Program-made: the position numbers and the translations under genes
Source: Candidatus Woesearchaeota archaeon
GTDB lineage: Archaea > Nanobdellota > Nanobdellia > Woesearchaeales > WJKL01
Length of the DNA: 64,000 nucleotides
NCBI GenBank assembly: GCA_019322435.1
Contig: JAHWIR010000008.1
Span: forward strand, 1-64,000
Reading direction: 5' to 3'
Shown here: positions 51,150-58,130 of the stretch, one piece after another
Layout: the number at the start of each line of letters is the position of its first letter
How positions within the stretch are numbered: position 1 is the first letter of the stretch
Notes under the pieces: model-generated
Database searches by the model: none
Told to the model about the DNA's origin: nothing
Seen by the model: the letters and a program-made list of their open reading frames with translations, nothing else

Positions 51150-51486
51150 GTGCTATTCTCTCTATGTTTGCAAGCCGTTGGTTAATATTGTCTAAGATTG
51201 CTTTTAGTGAATCGAGTTTTGCATTAAGTAATTGTATGTCTCTTTCTACAGCTGCTGGCTGAGGCATAGCTGGCTGAGCCTGCGCATATGCTGATGGTGC
51301 AGGGGCTGGTGCTTCTGGCGGTGCTGGAGGAGCTCCTGGAGGAGTCAAACCTGTTGCTAATCCAGGTTCTGGCTCTACGCCCAAAGCAATATCGCTTTCT
51401 TTTCCCAGTCCCAGGTCAACTGTAGGGGCTGGGGTCGACTCTGGCTCTTTATGCTTCCAGAAGAATAATTTATCTAAGATTGCGAT
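51121..51486 (-). CDS. Pro/Ala-rich coiled-coil protein with a possible AUC start
   Basis: The frame codes for AILDKLFFWKHKEPE..., a Pro/Ala-rich linker and a C-terminal coiled coil (IQLLNAKLDSLKAILDNINQRL). The coding-like N-terminus runs 34 codons upstream of the first canonical start, a TTG at 51384. AGAGGTG lies at optimal distance from an ATC at 51486, where homologues would be expected to read ATG-GCA-ATC. Either AUC is used, or one base changed or was misread. Overlaps lspA. No known domain; a membrane-linked scaffold is possible. Confidence 0.55.
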   Translation of the reverse strand: MAILDKLFFWKHKEPESTPAPTVDLGLGKESDIALGVEPEPGLATGLTPPGAPPAPPEAPAPAPSAYAQAQPAMPQPAAVERDIQLLNAKLDSLKAILDNINQRLANIERIAHESQKQEVY

Positions 51487-51514
51487 TTTTATTCACCTCT
51501 TTTTTGCAATTCTA

Positions 51515-51658
51515 TCATTTTGCTATCAGGTATTTCAATACAAAAAACACAACTCCAACAACTGCTAGGAAGAATGCTGTATGGATTAGTTTTTTAGTGA
51601 ACTTCAGCAATACAAGTGCTATGATTATTGCCAGAATGACTAAAATTATTGTTTTCAT
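51515..51658 (-). CDS. 47-residue membrane protein
   Basis: MKTIILVILAIIIALVLLK-FTKK then AFFLAVVGVVFFVLKYLIAK: two hydrophobic helices joined by a basic turn. GGTG lies 5 bases before the ATG. Its layout is the same as the neighbour at 51770-51919, suggesting paralogues. Confidence 0.65.
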   Translation of the reverse strand: MKTIILVILAIIIALVLLKFTKKLIHTAFFLAVVGVVFFVLKYLIAK

Positions 51659-51719
51659 TTTATCACCTGATTTATTATAAATTTACAGACTATATAAGTT
51701 TTTCGTAGAAAAACAATAC

Positions 51720-51740
51720 TTGATTTGCTTTGCAAATCAA
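51720..51740 (-). terminator. Perfect hairpin between the two tiny membrane protein genes
   Basis: TTGATTTGC-AAA-GCAAATCAA on the minus strand, a 9-bp stem followed by GTATTGTTTTTC, fits a terminator for the gene at 51770. Confidence 0.55.
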
Positions 51741-51742
51741 TG

Positions 51743-51967
51743 TATAAACTTTTTGCAGAATTTATTATCTTACCAGCCTAAGAATAATTTTAATACAAAA
51801 TAAACAACTGCGGCAATTACAATGAAAATAATCAATCCTATTATCTTTTTTGTTATCTTCCAGATAATTAAAGCTGCTATGATTGCAGCGATAATATAAA
51901 TAATTGTTTTGATGTCCATTTTATCTTTTATAACCTGCACTTATATAAACTTTTTGCAGAATTTATT
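51743..51967 (-). repeat. 24-base direct repeat at 51743-51766 and 51944-51967
   Basis: An identical stretch (minus strand AATAAATTCTGCAAAAAGTT plus TATA) occurs twice, each time upstream of a tiny membrane protein gene, and includes a TATA box. A partial third copy lies near 51690. The second copy overlaps the end of the glycosylase gene. Confidence 0.6.
51770..51919 (-). CDS. 49-residue membrane protein, probable paralogue
   Basis: MDIKTIIYIIAAIIAALIIW-KITKK then a second helix ending VVYFVLKLFLGW. Same two-helix plan and VVxFVLK end as the 47-residue neighbour. The TATA box GTTTATATAAG upstream is part of a 24-base sequence repeated before the next gene. Confidence 0.65.
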   Translation of the reverse strand: MDIKTIIYIIAAIIAALIIWKITKKIIGLIIFIVIAAVVYFVLKLFLGW

Positions 51968-52561
51968 TATCGGGCAGGTTTTGCAAGAAGGTTTTTTTGT
52001 GCAGTTTTGTTTTGCTAGTTCTACTAATAAAGCGTGGTATTCATTGTAAAGTTTTGGGGATTTTTTTAATGATTTGTGGAATATATTTTGTAATTCATGA
52101 TATTCGCATCTGTCTTTACACATCCCGATTCTTGAGAATATTCTTTTTGTGTAAGCGTCAATTACAAAAATAGGCTTATTGAAAGCGTATAATAGGATAG
52201 AGTCTGCTGTTTCTGGGCCTATTCCTTTTACAGCTAAGAGTTGCTCTCTTGTTGGATTTTTGTTTTTGCTGAAGAAGTTTGCTACAATCTTTAATCTCTC
52301 TGCTTTTTGGTTGTAATAGCCAGATGGCTTGATTAGTCTTGCTATTTTGTCTTTTCTTGTTGATTTTATTCTTTCAATTGAGATAAGATGCTCTTTTTCT
52401 AAGTTGGATAAAGCTTTTTCAACATTATACCAGGCTGTGTTTTGAGTTAGGATTGCTCCAATGATTACTTCAAACTGCTTATTGTTTGTTGAAGTCGGCC
52501 ACCAGTTTTGAGGGCCAAACTTTTTGTGGAGAGCTTTGTAGATAGATTGTATCTTGTTCAT
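51941..52561 (-). CDS. HhH-GPD base-excision DNA glycosylase (endonuclease III / MagIII-like)
   Basis: 206 residues: the HhH motif KGIGPETADSI (about 108-118), the catalytic Asp in VIDAYTKR (about 136) and a C-terminal 4Fe-4S set C-x6-C-x2-C-x5-C (CTKKPSCKTCPINKFC). The lysine of bifunctional lyases is not at its usual HhH position, and GPETADSILLYA is typical of MagIII-like monofunctional glycosylases that remove alkylated bases. Confidence 0.88.
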   Translation of the reverse strand: MNKIQSIYKALHKKFGPQNWWPTSTNNKQFEVIIGAILTQNTAWYNVEKALSNLEKEHLISIERIKSTRKDKIARLIKPSGYYNQKAERLKIVANFFSKNKNPTREQLLAVKGIGPETADSILLYAFNKPIFVIDAYTKRIFSRIGMCKDRCEYHELQNIFHKSLKKSPKLYNEYHALLVELAKQNCTKKPSCKTCPINKFCKKFI

Positions 52562-52608
52562 ATAAAGAAGTATAAAATAAGTGATTATTATAATTATCTA
52601 TATTTTGA

Positions 52609-54066
52609 TTAGGATAGAATCTTGGTTACCTTTTTTTTGAGCTTTTGATAAGAATTCAAACTTTTTTGAACTCCTTTGCCAGTCCAACAATATGTACATA
52701 ATTTCTCTTTAGGAATGCCTATTGCTTTAACCATATCATCCAATAACATATATCTCAAGGAAGTTACATCTATGTCTTTAGCAATCCAGTCAACCATTTT
52801 TTTATATTTTTCAGAATTTGGATCAAGGTATTCAGAAACATCTTCAATATCCCTGCCTTCTAAAGCTCTTATTGCTCTTCTTGCAACTAACTCGTCAATG
52901 CTTCTGGTAGATAAGTTATACATACAGGGAAACATCAAAGGAGGACAAGCAGGCCTTATATGAATTTCTTTAGCACCTGCACTTTTTAATTTAGTGACTG
53001 TAAAATTTTTGAGTTGTGTGCCTCTAACAATAGAATCATCACATAAAATTATTCTGTTGTCTTTGATTGTATCTTCGTTAGCTATTAATTTCATTAAAGC
53101 AATTCTATCCCTCTCTTCTTGCGATGGCGGGGTGTAGCTCCTGCCATAACCCGGGGTGTATTTAAGTAAAACCCTTCTAAATGGTTTTCCAGATTCCATG
53201 GAATATCCAATAGCATGGGCTGTTCCTGAATCAGGAACACCTGAAACAACATCTATTTCAACATTGTCGCGCATTGCTAAACATTTTCCGCAATTTTCTC
53301 TGACTTTCTCTACATTAATGCCTTCATAAGACGAAGCTGGAAATCCTGTATAAATCCACAAGAATGCACATATCTTGTTAATGTGGTTTCCTTTTTTCTT
53401 AATATCAATGCCTTTTTTATCAAGAAAAATTATTTCTCCTGGTTTAATAAACTTTTTTATCTTCAAACCCAAATTAGGAAAGGAACATGTTTCACTGGCA
53501 ATTGCTATTTCATCTTCTTTTTCACCAACAACCAAGGGTGTAACTCCATTTCTGTCTCTTGCAGCATATATTCCCTCTTTTGTTAATAAAAGCAGAGAGA
53601 TAGAGCCTTGAATCTTATCATACATTTTTTCAATACCATCTATAACAGAATCTCCTTGATTTATTAAGTTGGCAATAAGTTCTGCGCTGTTAACTTCTCC
53701 ATCAATTACTTCACTAAAAGAAAAACCTTGTTTTATTAATTCTTTAACCAACACTTCTTTATTTGTTATAAGACCAGCATAACATATTGAAAAAAACCCA
53801 AATCTGCTTTCAAAACTTAATGGCTGAGGATCTTTATCAGATATTACGCCTATGCCTAGATTACCTTTTATTTCTTCAATCCATTTATGAAATCTTGATT
53901 TAAATTGTGAATTAGAAATAACATGGATCTTTTTAACAGGTTTTCCATTTTCATCAATAAAAGCTATTCCTCCATATTCTGTACCTAAGTGAGTATGGTA
54001 ATCTGTTCCATGGTATAAAGTAGAGATACAGTCATCATTGCTTACAACACCAAATATTCCGCTCAT
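52609..54066 (-). CDS. purF: Amidophosphoribosyltransferase-like PurF with Ser at the nucleophile position
   Basis: 485 residues with an N-terminal Ntn glutaminase-like domain (YHTHLGTEYGGIAF, RNGVTPLVVG) and a PRTase domain with IILCDDSIVRGTQ. PurF makes 5-phosphoribosylamine from PRPP and glutamine. The start is MSGIFGV, whereas active glutaminases need Cys at residue 2 (MCGI). No other cysteine is near, so glutamine hydrolysis should be lost and ammonia or a partner may be used. I recall PurF-like clades without this Cys but cannot confirm them. GGGGGT precedes the ATG; the TATA box is near 54100. Confidence 0.88.
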   Translation of the reverse strand: MSGIFGVVSNDDCISTLYHGTDYHTHLGTEYGGIAFIDENGKPVKKIHVISNSQFKSRFHKWIEEIKGNLGIGVISDKDPQPLSFESRFGFFSICYAGLITNKEVLVKELIKQGFSFSEVIDGEVNSAELIANLINQGDSVIDGIEKMYDKIQGSISLLLLTKEGIYAARDRNGVTPLVVGEKEDEIAIASETCSFPNLGLKIKKFIKPGEIIFLDKKGIDIKKKGNHINKICAFLWIYTGFPASSYEGINVEKVRENCGKCLAMRDNVEIDVVSGVPDSGTAHAIGYSMESGKPFRRVLLKYTPGYGRSYTPPSQEERDRIALMKLIANEDTIKDNRIILCDDSIVRGTQLKNFTVTKLKSAGAKEIHIRPACPPLMFPCMYNLSTRSIDELVARRAIRALEGRDIEDVSEYLDPNSEKYKKMVDWIAKDIDVTSLRYMLLDDMVKAIGIPKEKLCTYCWTGKGVQKSLNSYQKLKKKVTKILS

Positions 54067-54209
54067 TATTAATACCCCCTAAATAAATCAAATTTTAGGT
54101 TATATAAAAAGTTTATTAAAGTGGATTAGTCATATCAGATTGATTTACTATTTTAGAATACTAAAGAATAACAATATTTTTATATTAATTATTTATACCA
54201 AATATTAAT

Positions 54210-54707
54210 ATGGGGTTGGGGGAAGATCTTAGGGAATTTATGGATGAGCTTGAAGAGAATATCCCTTTAAGAGCGCCGTTGAGAAACGTAAATTGGACTG
54301 ATACAATTTCTTTACCATATGGATCATGTCAAGAATGTCAAAAAGAGCCAGTGAGAGGCAGAATTCGGTTATATGATTTAATTGGTTTAATTGAATTTCA
54401 TGAAAAAGAAGAAGATAAACCAGGCCTTGCACTTGTGAATTTTGCTCCTTATCTTGAGATTGCTGCTTGCAACGATCATTTAAAAAGAGCAATAAAAGAG
54501 TGTTTTCTTGGAACTTTTGAGTATCATGAAGATGGGAAAGACGCATTGCATATAAGGGCTTATGACAATGTACTAATTCGTGTAGATCATTCTGATGGTC
54601 TGAGATATATTAAATTATCATATCCCCTTCATCCTTCAATTGATCAGAAAGCACGTTTTCTAGGGAAAATTTTTGAAGATATAATAATAAAGATAGAAAA
54701 TATTTAG
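54210..54707 (+). CDS. Hypothetical protein, 165 aa
   Basis: It has a CQECQ pair (about 40-43) and a later AACNDH that together could bind zinc, with an acidic N-terminal helix. No family is recognised. It is divergent from purF and has its own TATA box (TTTTTATATTAA); the ATG at 54210 may be leaderless. A 22-base perfect palindrome follows the stop. Confidence 0.7.
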   Translation: MGLGEDLREFMDELEENIPLRAPLRNVNWTDTISLPYGSCQECQKEPVRGRIRLYDLIGLIEFHEKEEDKPGLALVNFAPYLEIAACNDHLKRAIKECFLGTFEYHEDGKDALHIRAYDNVLIRVDHSDGLRYIKLSYPLHPSIDQKARFLGKIFEDIIIKIENI

Positions 54708-54714
54708 ACTTAAA

Positions 54715-54736
54715 AAATAAAAATTAATTTTTATTT
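54715..54736. terminator. Perfect 22-base AT palindrome between convergent genes
   Basis: The sequence AAATAAAAATT followed by its exact complement overlaps the stop of purT and follows the stop of the plus-strand gene; a bidirectional terminator is likely. Confidence 0.5.
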
Positions 54737-56014
54737 GATCAAATGTTTTTCTTTATCCTGCTGTCCTTTCCATTCTGGGAATTGTCTTGTTTTCATCTCT
54801 ATGTAATGCGCTGCTTTTTCTGCTTTTAGTTTTGCTTCTGCAACTGTAGATGCTGTTGCAAGAACAAGCCCCATTCTTCTGTTAATATGTGCTTCTGGCT
54901 TTCCAAAGGACATGAAGCTTATTCCTTTTCTATTCAAGGCGTTGAATATATTGCCAAATGCAGGGTCCCAGCCTTCATAAGGGCTTAAAACAACATGTGT
55001 TGCTCCAGCTGTAAGTGATGGGACAACATTATAACCAAGCCGTTCCTCAGTTGGAACAGGCATTCCTGTTATTGCACGTACGTGCAGAGCTGTTTGTGAA
55101 TATCCTACCTGGTGTGTTGCAAAAGTTACCATTCCTGTATCATGCGGTCTTGGAGAACACTCGTTTCCATAGACTTTATCGCCTTTGACAAAAAGCTCGC
55201 ATCCAAAAAGGCCCATGCCTCCTAGAGCATCTGTTATTTTTTTTGCTGCTTCATAGATGCCTTTTTCAGCTTTCTCACTTACCTCTGCCATTTGCCAGCT
55301 TGAATGATAATCTCCTCCTCTTGTTTGATAATGGCCGACAGGTCTTGGGAAAGATGTTACGATTTTTCCATTTTCATCAAGATGCCTGACAGCTAGTTCA
55401 GTAACTTCAATGTCAAAAGGTATGTGCTGCTCAACAATCATCTTTTCTCCAGAGCCTCTTGCTTCGTTCTTTGCTTTTTCATAGGCTGCTTTGACGTCTT
55501 CTGGACCTTTCACAAAGCTTGAGCCATGGCCTGAGCTGTCCATTATTGCCTTGACCCAGCAAGGATAGTTAAGTTTTTCACATGCATCTTTCATTTCATC
55601 TAAGGTTGTAGTATAGATGTATTTTGATGTTTCTACACCTGCTCCTCTTATTAATTCTCTTATTCTTTCACGCTGCATTGCTGCGTGTGTTGCCTTTGCA
55701 TTTGGAATAATATTCCAGCCTTCTTTTTCCAGATCAAACAGCATGTCTAGATTTATTGCTTCAATCTCAGGAACAATAAAGTCTGGCTTTTCTTTTTCAA
55801 TAATAGAACGAAGAAATCCTGCCTCCTTCATATTGCCTGCATAGAACTTATGTGCAACCTGGTGACCAGGAGCATTCATATAACGATCAACACCTATTGT
55901 GTAGAAACCCATACGCTGCGCTTCAATTATAACTTCTTTTCCAAGCTCTCCGCAGCCAAGCAGCATTATTTTTGCAGCTTTGCCTGCTGGTTGTGAGAAT
56001 AATACATTTCTCAT
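54731..56014 (-). CDS. purT: Formate-dependent GAR transformylase PurT
   Basis: 427 residues from ATG 56014 after GGGGGTG. ATP-grasp enzyme: LLGCGELGKEVIIEAQRMG, VPEIEAI, KAIMDSSGHGSSFVKGPED, TSFPRPVGHYQTRGGDYHSSWQ, GLFGCELFVKGDKVYGNECSPRPHDTGMVT. It formylates GAR with formate and ATP, replacing folate-dependent PurN. The length is near the bacterial standard (about 390) with a C-terminal extension. Confidence 0.95.
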   Translation of the reverse strand: MRNVLFSQPAGKAAKIMLLGCGELGKEVIIEAQRMGFYTIGVDRYMNAPGHQVAHKFYAGNMKEAGFLRSIIEKEKPDFIVPEIEAINLDMLFDLEKEGWNIIPNAKATHAAMQRERIRELIRGAGVETSKYIYTTTLDEMKDACEKLNYPCWVKAIMDSSGHGSSFVKGPEDVKAAYEKAKNEARGSGEKMIVEQHIPFDIEVTELAVRHLDENGKIVTSFPRPVGHYQTRGGDYHSSWQMAEVSEKAEKGIYEAAKKITDALGGMGLFGCELFVKGDKVYGNECSPRPHDTGMVTFATHQVGYSQTALHVRAITGMPVPTEERLGYNVVPSLTAGATHVVLSPYEGWDPAFGNIFNALNRKGISFMSFGKPEAHINRRMGLVLATASTVAEAKLKAEKAAHYIEMKTRQFPEWKGQQDKEKHLIK

Positions 56015-56151
56015 CAATAACACCCCCAAATTTATTTATATTTTGAATAGAAAAATATTCATATAAATATTTATTGGTTTTTTTCAATATATGTTTGATA
56101 TCCACAACAATATTTATATATGAGTTATTTTTCAGTTAATTTGGGGGGAAG
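56015..56151. promoter_or_regulatory. Divergent promoter region of purT and the purine operon
   Basis: It contains TATA-like stretches for both directions (AATATTTATATATGAG near 56113 plus strand; TATAAATTTG-type minus strand near 56036) and GGGGG ribosome-binding sites on both sides. The AT-rich inverted segments around 56046-56060 might bind a regulator. Confidence 0.4.
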
Positions 56152-57228
56152 ATGCGAATAGTTGATGTTAATGGAGAATGTATAACAGAGGAGTCTTTTT
56201 CTTCTAAAAAAGATTTGATTATGGCGATGCATAAGCTTGGAGAAAGATACTTGTCTCATGTCTATAGAGCCGGCAAGCTAACTACTGATATGGATGGTGT
56301 TATTATATATGATGATGGTGCTATGACTCTTACAAATCTTGTTGGAGGGGAAGAAGCTGAGAAAAAGTTTAGTGAATATGCTGGATTAAATATCAAAGCT
56401 GTTTCCGAAGGGCAAACTTGTTATTGCTGGTATGCTCCTAGTTTGTTTGGGTCTCAGTTATTAGAAGGGCTGTCTCCTGAGATTAATAGAGAGGTTGGGA
56501 AACATCTTCGGCTTATTCCAGGAATTGAAGAGTATATGGACAGACTTATTGACGGGCTTGGGTATGATGTTAGTGCTGTAACTGCAGGTCATCAGGAAGC
56601 TGCAGAAGAGGTTTCTAGAAGAGTAGGTATAGACAAGACAGTTGGAATCCAACTTGGAGTTAATTCTAGATGCTATGATGGAACTATAGTAAGATTTATT
56701 GGAGGAGAGTATAAGCTTGGTGCTGTTGAAGATATTTTAGTCCATAATGGCCGGTGTCTTGGAACACATGTGGGAGATAGCTGGTCTGATATTGAGACCT
56801 TAGCTGGAATTCCAAATTCTATTGCATTTAATCCAGGCTGCGAGCTTGCATTGAAGAATGCAAAGATTTCTATTATGGGTGTTTCTCAATTAGGGCTGCT
56901 GCCTTTTTTTGATTATATGGGAAAATATGATGAGGAATTAAAAGAAGAGGATTTGCCTCAAACAACAATAATAATGCAAGAAGGAAGCAATGGAGAGGGT
57001 AATTGGTTATCGGATTTATTGCAGGAGTCAAGGAAAGTAAAAAAAGAGGTTATTAGAAATATAATTGATCAAAGAGATGGACCTAGTTCAAAAGTAGAAG
57101 AAAGGATTAGGCATAGCTTAGTGCAGTCAGGCACAGATTTCCAAACTAAACTTGAAAGGTTTATGGATAATGAAGAGTTTGATGCCTATGCAAAGAAAGC
57201 TTATGCAGAATTAGAGGGAGAAATATAA
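56152..57228 (+). CDS. HAD-family phosphatase in the purine operon
   Basis: 358 residues. HAD motif I TTDMDGVIIY (nucleophile Asp46, acid Asp48) and motif IV GTHVGDSWSDIETL (about 206-216) are clear; a cap domain lies between. The C-terminal 80 residues are an extra helical segment. It resembles archaeal HAD proteins of uncertain role. Being the first gene of a run including PfkB, PurSL, PurQD and PurM, it may dephosphorylate a purine intermediate or nucleotide; that is inference. It abuts the PfkB kinase by a 1-base overlap. Confidence 0.8.
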   Translation: MRIVDVNGECITEESFSSKKDLIMAMHKLGERYLSHVYRAGKLTTDMDGVIIYDDGAMTLTNLVGGEEAEKKFSEYAGLNIKAVSEGQTCYCWYAPSLFGSQLLEGLSPEINREVGKHLRLIPGIEEYMDRLIDGLGYDVSAVTAGHQEAAEEVSRRVGIDKTVGIQLGVNSRCYDGTIVRFIGGEYKLGAVEDILVHNGRCLGTHVGDSWSDIETLAGIPNSIAFNPGCELALKNAKISIMGVSQLGLLPFFDYMGKYDEELKEEDLPQTTIIMQEGSNGEGNWLSDLLQESRKVKKEVIRNIIDQRDGPSSKVEERIRHSLVQSGTDFQTKLERFMDNEEFDAYAKKAYAELEGEI

Positions 57229-58130
57229 TGCAAAGAGTTGTTTGTGTTGGATCATTGAATGTGGATACACAAGTATATGTGGAAAGATTTTGTGAAAATG
57301 ATGAAGAACAGATTATAAGAGATATGTCTGTGGGCTCTGGAGGGCAAGCAGGCAATATTGCTGCTGGATTGGGGAAGCTTGGAAAGAAATCTTTTTTCTT
57401 TGGGAATATTGGAGAGGATGCATATACTTCGATGCTGACAAAGGATTTTGATGACTGTAATGTGGATTACTCTTTTGCTAAAAGAACAAAGAATCCAAAC
57501 AATGCTGTTGTTTCTTTGATTGACAAAGATGGAGAAAGAAGATTATATGCTTGTAATCATGTTGATCTTTCTCAGGCAGATTTTCCTGACAAACTTTTTG
57601 AGAATACAGCATTTATTGTGTTTACAAGTCTTATTAAAGAAGATGTTATTGAGCTGTATGTTGATATTGCAAAAAAAGCTAAAGAAAAAGGAATAAAGAT
57701 TGCTCTAGATCCTGGGGGTATCCTTGCTCAGCTTGGTTTTGAAAGATTAAGGCCTCTTCTTGAATTGACTGATTATTTTTTTCCAAGCAAAAGAGAGGCA
57801 GAATTGTTAGTCGGGGGTATAGGGAATATTGCTAAGATCTGTAAATTGATTCTTAATGTTATAATTAGCTGTGGAAAAGAAGGACCAAGGGTTTTTGAGG
57901 ATGGAGAGGAGATAACTAATTTTGAGGTAAAGCAGGCTAAGAAAAGAGTAGATACAACAGGAGCAGGTGATTGTTTTGCAGCTGCTTATATTTCAGCAAT
58001 TATTGATGGGAAGAATAATGCAGAAGCAGCATGCTTTGCTAATTGTGCTGCAGCACTTTCAATTGAGAAGAAAGGCGCGAGGTCAATGCCAACTCAAAAA
58101 GAAGCGGAGGAGTTTATGAATGCAAGATAA
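57228..58130 (+). CDS. PfkB-family kinase (ribokinase or nucleoside kinase-like)
   Basis: 300 residues: VVCVGSLNVDTQVYVERF, the GSGGQAGNIAAGLGKLG substrate loop and DTTGAGDCFAAAYI near residue 241 with the catalytic Asp. PfkB enzymes phosphorylate sugars or nucleosides; in a purine operon ribose or a purine nucleoside is plausible. It overlaps both neighbours (1 base and 11 bases), so translation is coupled. Confidence 0.87.
   Translation: MQRVVCVGSLNVDTQVYVERFCENDEEQIIRDMSVGSGGQAGNIAAGLGKLGKKSFFFGNIGEDAYTSMLTKDFDDCNVDYSFAKRTKNPNNAVVSLIDKDGERRLYACNHVDLSQADFPDKLFENTAFIVFTSLIKEDVIELYVDIAKKAKEKGIKIALDPGGILAQLGFERLRPLLELTDYFFPSKREAELLVGGIGNIAKICKLILNVIISCGKEGPRVFEDGEEITNFEVKQAKKRVDTTGAGDCFAAAYISAIIDGKNNAEAACFANCAAALSIEKKGARSMPTQKEAEEFMNAR

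Noticed and set aside
54238..54546. Minus-strand frame opposite the 165-residue hypothetical gene
   Set aside because: No ribosome-binding site, and the plus-strand gene has promoter, start and Cys pairs.
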